Below, piece after piece: positions 56,606 to 64,000 of a stretch of DNA of 64,000 nucleotides. The position numbers were made by a program, and so were the translations under genes. Origin of the DNA: Kushneria avicenniae (GTDB lineage Bacteria; Pseudomonadota; Gammaproteobacteria; Pseudomonadales; Halomonadaceae); the NCBI RefSeq assembly GCF_900112585.1, contig NZ_FOLY01000001.1, forward strand, positions 558,001-622,000, written 5' to 3'. Every line of letters starts with the position of its first letter. Position 1 is the stretch's first letter. The notes beneath the pieces are model-generated. The model was not told the DNA's origin, did no database searches, and saw only the letters and a program-made list of their open reading frames with translations.

Positions 56606-57693
56606 GCATCGAGCGCTGCGTACGCCGCCTGACGCTGATCGTTGCCGGGCGGCCGGACCAGCTGACCGGCGGCTATATCTACGATCGGCGCATTGTCGAA
56701 GCACTGCGCAATATCGACATTCATGTCGAGGTCATCGGCCTGGACGGACGCTTCCCGTGGCCGGATGACATTGCCCGTGAGTCGCTGCAGCGCGCGCTGG
56801 GCGGCTGCACCGATCGCAGTCTGGTGGTCGTTGACGGTCTGGCCGCCAGCGCCATGCCCGACGTGCTGGCGGTGCACGCCCATCGTCTGACGCTGGTGGC
56901 CCTGATTCACCACCCGCTGGGCGATGAAACCGGCCTTGATGACGACCAGCGCCGGACGCTGCTGGAACTGGAGTGTCAGGCGCTGCAGTCGGCTGCCGGC
57001 ATTATCGTCACCAGCGCCTTTACCCGTCGCCGACTGATCGAGCTGGGTGTGGACGATAATCGCATCAGCGTGATCGAGCCCGGCATTACCCCGGTGCCGG
57101 TGGCACCGGTCGACAATGACGTGCCGCGTCTTCTGTGTATTGCCACCCTGATTCCGCGCAAGGGCCAGCATCTGCTGCTCGAGGCACTGGCCGATCTCAA
57201 ATCACATGACTGGCACTGTGACCTGGTCGGCGATGACACGCGCGACGAGCGCTATACCGAGCGGCTTCGCGATCTGATCATCGAGCATCAGCTTGAGCAG
57301 CGCGTCACGCTTCACGGCGCACTACCGCCGGAGGCGCTGGAAGCACACTGGCAGCAGAGCGACCTGTTTGTCCTGCCCTCTTTCTATGAAGGTTACGGCA
57401 TGGTCATCACAGAGGCGCTGGCACACGGCCTGCCGGTGGTCACGACCACTGGCGGCGCTCTGGCTGACACGCTGCCTGCCAGTGCCGGTCTTCACGTGCC
57501 GCCTGATGACGTCTCAGCCCTGCGTGAAGCGCTGCGCACGCTGCTGTTTGATGATACCGGCACGCACAGTGCGCAGTATCAGACCCTGCGACAGGGGGCA
57601 CTCAAGGCTCGCGAAACCCTCAACGACTGGCCACGTGCCGCCGGCGCCTTTTTGGACTGCCTGAATCGACTGCACGCCAGCGCGGCGTCCTGA
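56602..57693 (+). CDS. Glycosyltransferase family 4 protein in the PTPS-like cluster
   Basis: A 363-residue GT-B glycosyltransferase. The acceptor lobe starts VAGRPDQLTGGYIYDRRIVEAL, and the donor lobe holds CIATLIPRKGQHLLLEAL (about 178-195) and the E-x7-E motif FYEGYGMVITEALAHGLPVV (about 261-280). The start overlaps the PTPS-like stop (ATGA), so translation is coupled. It would add a sugar to the product of the upstream enzymes. Neither sugar donor nor acceptor can be read from the sequence. Confidence 0.88.
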   Translation: MSIERCVRRLTLIVAGRPDQLTGGYIYDRRIVEALRNIDIHVEVIGLDGRFPWPDDIARESLQRALGGCTDRSLVVVDGLAASAMPDVLAVHAHRLTLVALIHHPLGDETGLDDDQRRTLLELECQALQSAAGIIVTSAFTRRRLIELGVDDNRISVIEPGITPVPVAPVDNDVPRLLCIATLIPRKGQHLLLEALADLKSHDWHCDLVGDDTRDERYTERLRDLIIEHQLEQRVTLHGALPPEALEAHWQQSDLFVLPSFYEGYGMVITEALAHGLPVVTTTGGALADTLPASAGLHVPPDDVSALREALRTLLFDDTGTHSAQYQTLRQGALKARETLNDWPRAAGAFLDCLNRLHASAAS

Positions 57694-57708
57694 CCGGAGC
57701 CCTTGCCG

Positions 57709-58647
57709 ATGCGCACACCGTCTCACAACGACATGCCTCACAGGGACATGCCTCACAGCGATATGGCCACACACAGTGATTTCAGCGCGTCGTGGCTGGC
57801 GCTGCGTGAGGCAGCTGATCATCGTGCCCGCGACGACCAGCAGCTACTGATCAACACCTGTCGAGACTGGCTGGCCTCGCGTCCGCACCAGAGCGATCTA
57901 CAGCTGCTGGACCTGGGCTGTGGCAGCGGCAGCAATCTGCGCTATCTCGCCTCTCGCCTGCCGCCACGTCAGCACTGGATCCTGATCGACCAGGACCCGG
58001 ACCTGCTGGCACACGCCCGCGACGATGGTCGCCCTCCTCATGGAAACATCATCGATATCGACTGTCGGACGCGCAATCTGTTCGATCTGGATCAAGCCTT
58101 GCCGCACCATGTGCTGGCAGACACCGATATCGTGACCGCCTCGGCCCTGCTGGATCTGGTTTCAAAACCGTGGCTCGAGACATTGATCAAACGATGTGCC
58201 TCTCATCAATGCGTACTCTGGCTGGCCATGAGCATCGATGGCGATAACGTCCTGATCGATCGCAAGGACCGCAGCGTCGATGCTGATCTACTGGCAATGG
58301 ACCAACGAGTGCAGCAGTTGATTCGCGCCCATCAACAGCGAGACAAGGGCTTCAATGGCGCACTGGGCACGCAGGCGCCAACGGTGGCCGCTGACCTGCT
58401 CACGCAGGCCGGCTACCGGGTCATCAAGACCCGTTCGCTCTGGCGGCTCGATGGCTCTGATCCCGACCAGGCGCTTTTGGCAAGGGCGCTCGTTCAGGGC
58501 TGGCTGGAGGCGGCGCTGGAGCAGTCCCCCGAAGAGCGTGAGGCCCTGATGACGTGGCACGAAAACCGTCAGCGCGATATCGCCGATGGCCGTCTGACCA
58601 TCACCGTGGGACATACCGATCTGTTCGCCGTGCCCGGGGTGTCATGA
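57709..58647 (+). CDS. Class I SAM-dependent methyltransferase with a repetitive N-terminus
   Basis: A 312-residue Rossmann-fold methyltransferase. SAM motif I LLDLGCGSG is at 66-74 and the acidic motif II LIDQDPDLLAHA near 88-99; ASALLDLVSKPWLE (about 142-155) corresponds to motif post-IV. The first 25 residues are built from a short repeated unit rich in Asp, Met, Pro and His (DMPHRDMPHSDM). ATG 57709 lies 9 bases after GGAG; TTG 57703 is possible. It overlaps the following UPF0104 gene by 4 bases. The acceptor is unknown; its place after the GT4 suggests methylation of the same small molecule. Confidence 0.88.
   Translation: MRTPSHNDMPHRDMPHSDMATHSDFSASWLALREAADHRARDDQQLLINTCRDWLASRPHQSDLQLLDLGCGSGSNLRYLASRLPPRQHWILIDQDPDLLAHARDDGRPPHGNIIDIDCRTRNLFDLDQALPHHVLADTDIVTASALLDLVSKPWLETLIKRCASHQCVLWLAMSIDGDNVLIDRKDRSVDADLLAMDQRVQQLIRAHQQRDKGFNGALGTQAPTVAADLLTQAGYRVIKTRSLWRLDGSDPDQALLARALVQGWLEAALEQSPEEREALMTWHENRQRDIADGRLTITVGHTDLFAVPGVS
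57730..57774 (+). repeat. Three 15-bp tandem repeats at the 5' end of the methyltransferase gene
   Basis: Units GACATGCCTCACAGG (57730-57744) and GACATGCCTCACAGC (57745-57759) differ at one base. A third, GATATGGCCACACAC, is diverged. The 15-bp unit keeps the reading frame, so copy-number change would add or remove five residues. Confidence 0.75.
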
Positions 58648-59636
58648 GTACTGACGGCGCTCAAAGCACAGCCGGCCGCCGGCGAGGCTGTCATCGCCTG
58701 CTGAACACCACGCTGGCGCGCTGGACGCTGGCCCTGCTCATGCTGGGCGGCGTTGCCTGGCTGGTGGATTCCGGCGATCTGCTGGCTCGACTGAGCGATC
58801 TTTCTCCAGCATGGCTGATGCTGGCACTGCTGATCTCGGTGCCGCAGATCATGCTGTCCGCCTGGCGGTGGCGCCTGACCGCGCGTCACATCGGGCTCAC
58901 GCTCCCCCTGCCGACTGCCATCCGCGAATACTATCTATCAACCTTTCTCAATCAGATACTGCCGGGCGGGGTCACGGGGGATCTGGGACGGGCCTGGCGC
59001 CATGGCGCTCGGGGCGCCACCCACGGCGCGGCGCTGCGAGCGGTCATTATCGAACGTGCCTCGGGGCAGGTCGCACTCCTGATGGTCGCCATCGCCACAC
59101 TGCTGCTGTTTACCCCGCTTCGTGAAGGGGTCATCGCGCATGTTTCCCGGGCCAACGCCGTACTGCATGACCACACCGATATCCCTCATGCGCTGATCTA
59201 CGTGGGAATACTTGTAATACTGGCGATCGGAACAGGTATCTGTCGGCACTCGCCACGATGGCTGAGCGCCCTGCGATGGGATCTGCGACGCGGCCTCTGG
59301 AATCAAAGGCTGTGGCTGCGCCAGCTGACAAGCTCGCTGGCCATCGTGTTGAGCTACGTACTGGTATTTGTCTGCTGCACCAGAGCACTTGGGGAGACGC
59401 TATCAGTCACTGCCGTCATGGCGCTGACACCACCGGTGCTGATGGCAATGGCCATCCCGCTCTCGGTAGCAGGCTGGGGGATCAGGGAGAGCGCAGCGGC
59501 GCTGATCTGGATGCTGGCCGGTCTTCCCGCCCAGCAGGGCGTGGCCATTTCGATGACCTACGGGGCCATCATACTGCTGTCGAGTCTACCGGGTGCCGTC
59601 GTCATGCTGATGGGGCGGCACACACGGTCAGGGTAA
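58644..59636 (+). CDS. UPF0104 / lysylphosphatidylglycerol synthase TM-region protein in the PTPS-like cluster
   Basis: A 330-residue membrane protein with about eight helices. Family features are YYLSTFLNQILPGGVTGDLGRAWR (about 94-117) and MAIPLSVAGWGIRESAAALI (about 270-289). It lacks the GNAT-like domain that would transfer an amino acid. It probably translocates or accommodates a lipid-linked product. The 4-base overlap with the methyltransferase makes it the last of the five coupled genes. It is only distantly similar to the other UPF0104 protein at 22503-23519. Confidence 0.86.
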   Translation: MSTDGAQSTAGRRRGCHRLLNTTLARWTLALLMLGGVAWLVDSGDLLARLSDLSPAWLMLALLISVPQIMLSAWRWRLTARHIGLTLPLPTAIREYYLSTFLNQILPGGVTGDLGRAWRHGARGATHGAALRAVIIERASGQVALLMVAIATLLLFTPLREGVIAHVSRANAVLHDHTDIPHALIYVGILVILAIGTGICRHSPRWLSALRWDLRRGLWNQRLWLRQLTSSLAIVLSYVLVFVCCTRALGETLSVTAVMALTPPVLMAMAIPLSVAGWGIRESAAALIWMLAGLPAQQGVAISMTYGAIILLSSLPGAVVMLMGRHTRSG

Positions 59637-59665
59637 GCTTTCGACCGGGCGGGTCTGCGTCAACT

Positions 59666-59893
59666 TCAGGGCAGCATGTTGACAATACCGCTGTCTTCCT
59701 TGCCCTCCGGCTCGCTGGTGTCATCAGCACCGGCCTGCTCATCGCCGGGCATCTCGCGGGCCATCACGCCATTGGCGGCATCCTTTTGAAGATTCCACTG
59801 CTGCTCGTGTTTTGCCTGATTCATGGTCAGCCAGATACCTGACGCGACCAGCGACAAACCAAACAGCAGCGATACCAACCCTTTCACACTCAT
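59666..59893 (-). CDS. Small single-pass membrane protein, unknown
   Basis: A 75-residue protein: one N-terminal membrane helix or signal anchor (LVSLLFGLSLVASGIWLTM, about 6-24), then a hydrophilic, acidic tail rich in Glu, Asp and Gly. ATG 59893 has GGAG seven bases upstream, which makes it a credible gene. It lies 78 bases after the RibD-like gene on the same strand. No family was recognised. Confidence 0.6.
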   Translation of the reverse strand: MSVKGLVSLLFGLSLVASGIWLTMNQAKHEQQWNLQKDAANGVMAREMPGDEQAGADDTSEPEGKEDSGIVNMLP

Positions 59894-59971
59894 TTTCAGG
59901 CTCCGTTCAATGGCGGGGGGACTTTAGCATTTTCCCAGAGAATTAGTCATTGAAGACGCCAAAAAGAACGG

Positions 59972-60883
59972 TTAATTAATGCCTTTTTCCGCAGAAGTTG
60001 TAAATTCAAGATCAAAAAGAACATCATCTCCCAGCGTAAAGTGACGTGCTGGCGGGCGCATGGCCTGATTCAGAGTCTCGATCACCGGCAGTGTCAGCGA
60101 CGCCCGACCCGACCCGATGATCATGGGGGTTACCGTCATGTGCAGACGATCCAGACAGCCCCGTTGCAAGAACCGCGAAACGGTCATGCCGCCGCCCTCC
60201 ACCAGAACGCGGGGCAGGCCCCGACGCCTTAGCAGATCGATCACCGCCCCGGGGTCAACGCCCTCGTCACCGACATCAAGCCCGAGCACATCAACGTCAT
60301 GTCCGTGCTTCGCGTGGCAGGCCTGCCAGCACGCCACGTGCTCATGCCCCACCAGATGCAGGGTCGCGGCGCTGTCATCTTCAAACACGAACCGGTGTTC
60401 GGGCATGCGGCCCCGCGGATCAAGCACGACACGTACCGGATGCTTCCCCGTGACGTGACGCACGGTCAATCGTGGATCATCGGTGACCACGGTGCCTGCG
60501 CCGACCAGTACGGCATCCACCACGGCCCGCAGTGCGTGCAGATGAACCAGCCCCTCCTGTCCCGTCACGTAATAGGATGCGCCGCACTGAGTGGCGATAC
60601 GCCCGTCCAGACTCTGTCCCAGCTGCGCCATGACCAGCGGTGTCGTGCGCGCCACCAGTGGCAGCATGATGTCCAGAAGCTGCGCTGCGGCCTCGTCGAT
60701 GGCACCGCTACAGTGCCACGTCCCGCCGGCCGTTATTGACATCGTGTCGTACTGACAGGTCTGTCCGACCTGCCAGTCGAATCGACGGGCGCGCAGGACA
60801 AGCTCCCAGGCCTGCATTCTGGAAAGAGGCGTCGCTGCCATGAATGATGGTTCCCCTGCTGCGTTGCTGATCCGGCCCGTCAT
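59972..60883 (-). CDS. RibD C-terminal-domain (pyrimidine/pteridine reductase-like) protein
   Basis: A 303-residue protein. Residues about 80-300 form the dihydrofolate-reductase-like RibD reductase fold: MAQLGQSLDGRIAT (about 84-97), DAVLVGAGTVVTDDPRLTVR (about 123-142) and RVLVEGGGMTVSRFL (about 227-241). The first 80 residues are a small extra domain without the zinc deaminase motif of full RibD. It should reduce a pyrimidine or pterin-type carbonyl with NADPH. It converges on the five-gene cluster and is probably part of the same pathway. ATG 60883 follows GGGAGTGGAG; ATG 60841 is an alternative start. Confidence 0.83.
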   Translation of the reverse strand: MTGRISNAAGEPSFMAATPLSRMQAWELVLRARRFDWQVGQTCQYDTMSITAGGTWHCSGAIDEAAAQLLDIMLPLVARTTPLVMAQLGQSLDGRIATQCGASYYVTGQEGLVHLHALRAVVDAVLVGAGTVVTDDPRLTVRHVTGKHPVRVVLDPRGRMPEHRFVFEDDSAATLHLVGHEHVACWQACHAKHGHDVDVLGLDVGDEGVDPGAVIDLLRRRGLPRVLVEGGGMTVSRFLQRGCLDRLHMTVTPMIIGSGRASLTLPVIETLNQAMRPPARHFTLGDDVLFDLEFTTSAEKGIN

Positions 60884-60941
60884 GGAAAGCTCCACTCCCT
60901 GACGTTACATGCGACCGCGTCGTGTCTTTATAAGCAATAAT

Positions 60942-61123
60942 TTGTACAAGTTTTTTTGAAACATGGCGTTTCGACAGAAACCGGCCGTTCAACAACCTGT
61001 TGCGGCCATAATCCACCAGCGACGGGCTGTTAAGGAACAGTGCTCTCAAATTACGAGCGTTTTGATTGTGAAAATTCATGGATTTTGGCTGGCGAGCCCA
61101 CCCGCCCTGTACCAATACTGTAC
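60942..61123. promoter_or_regulatory. Intergenic control region with TGTAC elements
   Basis: The 331-base gap between the divergent RibD-like and 47-residue genes contains TTGTACAAG (60942-60950) and two CTGTAC copies (61107-61112 and 61118-61123) spaced 11 bp apart, one helical turn. On the minus strand TTGTACAA lies within the 17 bases directly before a TATAAA hexamer (60928-60933), so a protein bound there could control the RibD-like gene. Nothing else recognisable lies in the gap. Confidence 0.4.
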
Positions 61124-61214
61124 AACAAATCGATCCATCGCATGGCGGCATGATCTGCACCATTCGGGCCATCGCCACCAGCACATGTCGATCATCCAGA
61201 CAGGAGATATTGTC

Positions 61215-61358
61215 ATGTCAGCAAGCGACTATCTGCGCGTTCACAACACACGACTGGCCGATATGGAAGCACTGCCCAGAGAGCTGCTCTGTCGCTATCT
61301 GGCCACCTGCCCGGCCGTGGTTCGCCAACAGCTTTTGACCCGTCTTTGCCAGCACTGA
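61215..61358 (+). CDS. Predicted 47-residue protein, unknown
   Basis: A short frame with an excellent AGGAGAT ribosome site 7 bases before ATG. The product reads as one or two amphipathic helices rich in Leu, Arg and Cys (LPRELLCRYLATCP, about 20-33, and a QQLLTRLCQH end). No family was recognised. The length and Arg-rich C-terminus recall small DUF1127-like regulators, but the diagnostic WxxR pattern is absent. The gene converges on recD with a 55-base gap. Confidence 0.5.
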   Translation: MSASDYLRVHNTRLADMEALPRELLCRYLATCPAVVRQQLLTRLCQH

Positions 61359-61413
61359 GCACGTTTCTGCCGACCCTCGGAACAGGCACTACAGAGCCTG
61401 GACCCGCTATCCG

Positions 61414-63504
61414 TCAGCCATCAAGCCGCTTGCCCACGCCGGACGCCCGCCACGTCTGTCTGAGTGCGGCGCTCTCCACGGCACCAGCAAAGGCAGTCAT
61501 GATCAGACAATGAGACTTCGCCCGCGTAATACCGGTATAGACGAGCTCTCGGGTCATGATCGGATTCGGGCGGTCAGGCAACACCAGCAGCACCTTCTCG
61601 AATTCCGACCCCTGTGACTTGTGAACCGTCATTGCAAAGGCCGTATCCACGCCGCCCAGCCGGCCCGGTAGCACCGCACGCACACCCTCACCCGACGGGT
61701 GCGGGAAAAAGACCCGCAGACGCCCCGAAGCCCCCCCTGCTTGCGGGTCATCATCAGGCATCACCATGGCAATACCAATATCACCATTGTATAGCCCCAG
61801 CTGTGGGTCGTTACGGGTCACCATCACCGGCCGGCCGGCATACCAGCCCCGCGTTCCGCCAATCAGTTTCTCCCTGAAAAGCGCCTCGACAATGGCTTCG
61901 TTAAGCCCTTCAACGCCCCATGGCCCTCGACGCAGGGCGCACAGCACCTGAAAATGCGAGAAAAGGGACAGCACCTCGGCCGGCCCGGCACCATCGGCCA
62001 TGGCCTTGAGTGCCTGGCGATAGCCGCCAAGCGCCCGGCGTATCAGTGCCGTGCTGCGACCCCTGACAAGCTCAAGCTCAATGTCCTGATAACCCGCCTG
62101 CCAGCAGCGTCTGATGGCGTCCGGACTGCCGCGATTGACCGCACGCGCCAGCGCGCCGATACCCGAGTGCTCATGAAAACGATAGCTTTTCTGCAGGACC
62201 ACCACGTGATCGGCGAGCATCGATACCGGCGCCTCCAGTGTCGGCAGGGGCTGGCCGGCCGCCCTCTCCAGCAGCCGCTGCAGTGTCTCGCTGCGCTGTC
62301 CCTTCCCGGCGCCTTCGCAGAGATCTCCCAGCACGGCGCCGGCCTCGACGGAGGCCAGCTGGTCACGATCCCCCAGCAGAATCAGGCGCGCATGCGCCGG
62401 CAGCGCCGCCAGCAGTGACGCCATCAGCTCCAGATCCACCATGGACGCCTCATCCACGACCAGTACGTCCATTGCCAGCGGATGATTGGCGTCATGACGA
62501 AAGTGCCGGCTGTCGCGCTGAACGCCCAGAAGACGGTGAAGCGTAGTGGCCTCCCGTGGCAGAGAGGATCGAACCGACTCGCTGACGTCCAGCGCTGCGA
62601 TGGCTCCGCTCAACGACTCGGACAGCCGGGCCGCCGCCTTGCCGGTCGGCGCGGCCAGATGCACGATCAGCGCGCGCCCCTGCTCGCTCAGCGCACTCTC
62701 CTGCAACAGTGCCAGAAGGCGGGTCACCGTAGCGGTCTTGCCGGTGCCCGGGCCGCCGGAAATCACCGTCAGACGATTACGCAGCGCCATGGCGCAGGCC
62801 AGCTTCTGCCAGTCAGGGGCCCTGGCAGGGTCCGCTGCACCAAAAAGTGTTTCCAGCCGGGCCATCATCGCCTCGCTGACCGTACCGGCACCGGCCATCA
62901 GGGCACGAAGCCTTGTGGCGACACTGCCCTCGTGCTGCCAGAAGCGGCGCAGATACAGCCGCTGTTCTTCCAGTATCAGCGGTCGGGCGCTGTCGTCTGT
63001 CTCTCCCTGCCCCGTGACATCAGAGCGGTGCAGCCGATCCCGCCATGAATCAACGTGATCAACGCCCAGCGCCGTCAGCAGGGCGCCCGGCGTCAGGATA
63101 CCGGCGGTGTCATCAGGAGAGGCCACATCATGAGGCGGCAGGGAGAGCACCGCATCGGGTTCGCGCAGGGCGTGATCAAGATTCAGGCAGATGTGACCGC
63201 GCCCCAGCTGATGGCTGACCAGAGCTGCACTCAGCGGGACCAGCGGGTCCCCCTGCGGCTCGCGCGCGCCGACAAAGCGAGCCAGATGCGCATCCAGCGG
63301 ACGCAGCCATCCCACCGAGACCCAGCGCTCGAGCTGCTCGATGATCAAGGCCGTGTCCACGACGTCTCCGGCGAGCATCGGCTCCGGCGCATTCGCAGTC
63401 TCAACGGCAACATCATCATGGGCCTCATCCACCGACGGAGTCTCCGGTAGCGCATCGAACAGGGAAAACTGGCCGCTGTCGGTGTCCTTGCTGCGACGTG
63501 TCAT
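61414..63504 (-). CDS. recD: Exodeoxyribonuclease V alpha subunit
   Basis: A 696-residue superfamily 1B helicase subunit of RecBCD, which processes double-strand breaks and degrades linear DNA. Walker A GGPGTGKT is at 250-257. The DEAD-like box VLVVDEASMVDLELMASLL lies near 346-364 and motif VI AMTVHKSQGSEFEKVLLVLP near 625-644, with YTGITRAKSHCLIM close to the end. The start overlaps the recB stop (ATGA), the normal recBD order. Confidence 0.95.
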   Translation of the reverse strand: MTRRSKDTDSGQFSLFDALPETPSVDEAHDDVAVETANAPEPMLAGDVVDTALIIEQLERWVSVGWLRPLDAHLARFVGAREPQGDPLVPLSAALVSHQLGRGHICLNLDHALREPDAVLSLPPHDVASPDDTAGILTPGALLTALGVDHVDSWRDRLHRSDVTGQGETDDSARPLILEEQRLYLRRFWQHEGSVATRLRALMAGAGTVSEAMMARLETLFGAADPARAPDWQKLACAMALRNRLTVISGGPGTGKTATVTRLLALLQESALSEQGRALIVHLAAPTGKAAARLSESLSGAIAALDVSESVRSSLPREATTLHRLLGVQRDSRHFRHDANHPLAMDVLVVDEASMVDLELMASLLAALPAHARLILLGDRDQLASVEAGAVLGDLCEGAGKGQRSETLQRLLERAAGQPLPTLEAPVSMLADHVVVLQKSYRFHEHSGIGALARAVNRGSPDAIRRCWQAGYQDIELELVRGRSTALIRRALGGYRQALKAMADGAGPAEVLSLFSHFQVLCALRRGPWGVEGLNEAIVEALFREKLIGGTRGWYAGRPVMVTRNDPQLGLYNGDIGIAMVMPDDDPQAGGASGRLRVFFPHPSGEGVRAVLPGRLGGVDTAFAMTVHKSQGSEFEKVLLVLPDRPNPIMTRELVYTGITRAKSHCLIMTAFAGAVESAALRQTWRASGVGKRLDG

Positions 63505-64000
63505 GCCCTCTCTCCCGCGGCGATCGACGATGGCTCGACGCTTTCATCATCAAGGGCGCGCTCGCCTTCGGTCAGCAGCCGGTCCAGCGTCTCGATCAGG
63601 GCCCGCGACGGTCTGCGATACAGCACACCCCGCCCGCCCTCGGCCGTCATGCCGCGCAAAAAAAGATAGAGTACGCCGCCCAGATGCGCATCGAAGTCAT
63701 AGTTCGGCAGGCGGCTTTTCAGGTGGCGATGCAGCGCCAGGGTGTAGAGTACGTACTGGATGTCGTAGCGATGAGACACCACCGAGGCCATCATGGCGGC
63801 CTGATCATAGGCCTCCAGCGTGTCGCCCAGATGGTTGGATTTCCAGTCGATGACGTAAAAGCGCCCGTCGTGTTCGATGACCAGATCGATATAGCCCTTG
63901 AGCATGCCGGCCAGCGTCCTGGGCGCCAGCTCCGGATACACGCCCGGAAGGGCTTCATGCTGACGCACCAGATGATCGAGCCGAGCGCTGCTGACCCCCT
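63501..64000 (-). CDS. recB: Exodeoxyribonuclease V beta subunit, C-terminal part (gene continues beyond window)
   Basis: The frame is open to the window edge and covers about 166 residues of the RecB nuclease domain. The nuclease motif GYIDLVIEHDGRFYVIDWKSNHLG contains the metal-binding Asp and the D-x-K triad, and the following YDIQYVLYTLALHRHL matches RecB motif QxxxY. There is no start codon to choose here because the N-terminal helicase part lies outside. The stop overlaps the recD start by 4 bases. Confidence 0.93.
   Translation of the reverse strand, partial: GVSSARLDHLVRQHEALPGVYPELAPRTLAGMLKGYIDLVIEHDGRFYVIDWKSNHLGDTLEAYDQAAMMASVVSHRYDIQYVLYTLALHRHLKSRLPNYDFDAHLGGVLYLFLRGMTAEGGRGVLYRRPSRALIETLDRLLTEGERALDDESVEPSSIAAGERA

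Noticed and set aside
57730-57774. CRISPR-like or VNTR array
   Set aside because: Only three short units without spacers, in frame within a coding sequence; too small for an array.
58644-59636. mprF (lysylphosphatidylglycerol synthase)
   Set aside because: Only the membrane region is present; the C-terminal aminoacyl-transfer domain is absent, so the aminoacylation function is not supported.

Overview
The window is chromosomal DNA of a GC-rich gammaproteobacterium. The best guess is the Halomonadaceae (Halomonas/Kushneria relatives). The pointers are an sdhCDAB-sucAB-lpd-sucCD block divergent from gltA, a nag operon that carries its own PTS phosphorelay, ycjXF, cydDC, a DUF6482 gene, and acidic, low-lysine linkers of the kind seen in salt-adapted bacteria. 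The family assignment is inference from content, not a database match. Nearly all of the sequence is coding. No insertion sequence, prophage or CRISPR array is visible.

Layout. 1-6.5 kb: a truncated membrane protein, an RsmF-like rRNA methyltransferase homologue that has lost both catalytic cysteines, an NlpC/P60 lipoprotein, a large DUF1266 protein with an internal duplication, an acyltransferase, a possible catalase remnant and a GlsB-type membrane protein. 6.7-10 kb: ycjX-ycjF and a Cof-type HAD phosphatase. 10-17.5 kb: an amino-sugar operon reading nagA, nagB-II, an IIA-HPr-EI fusion, a IIC-IIB-IIB permease and a BadF-type kinase; together these take up, phosphorylate, deacetylate and deaminate N-acetylglucosamine. 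17.6-23.5 kb: an SDR, RNase II, and a glycosyltransferase / DUF2334 deacetylase / UPF0104 membrane protein trio.

23.6-37 kb: the TCA-cycle block, succinate dehydrogenase through 2-oxoglutarate dehydrogenase and succinyl-CoA synthetase on the minus strand, with citrate synthase divergent. SucB has two lipoyl domains. Three of the operon's intergenic gaps hold hairpins or palindromes. 37.4-39.2 kb: tRNA-Glu and tRNA-Ala behind one strong promoter, next to gltX. 39.3-46 kb: cydDC, an SDR, a quinone oxidoreductase and lrgAB. 46.2-54 kb: an XRE regulator, a solitary vsr, an OprB porin, NlpE-like and CsbD-like proteins, DUF6482, DUF1415, dusA, an aldo/keto reductase and an aspartoacylase-like hydrolase.

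54.1-60.9 kb is the most interesting stretch. Five tightly packed plus-strand genes encode an MDR dehydrogenase, a 6-pyruvoyl-tetrahydropterin-synthase homologue without the usual catalytic Cys/His, a GT4 glycosyltransferase, a SAM methyltransferase and a UPF0104 membrane protein. They are flanked by a CDP-alcohol phosphatidyltransferase and a RibD-type reductase. This looks like a pathway for a pterin-like or otherwise unusual glycosylated, methylated, membrane-associated product that I cannot name. The window ends with recD and the 3' end of recB.
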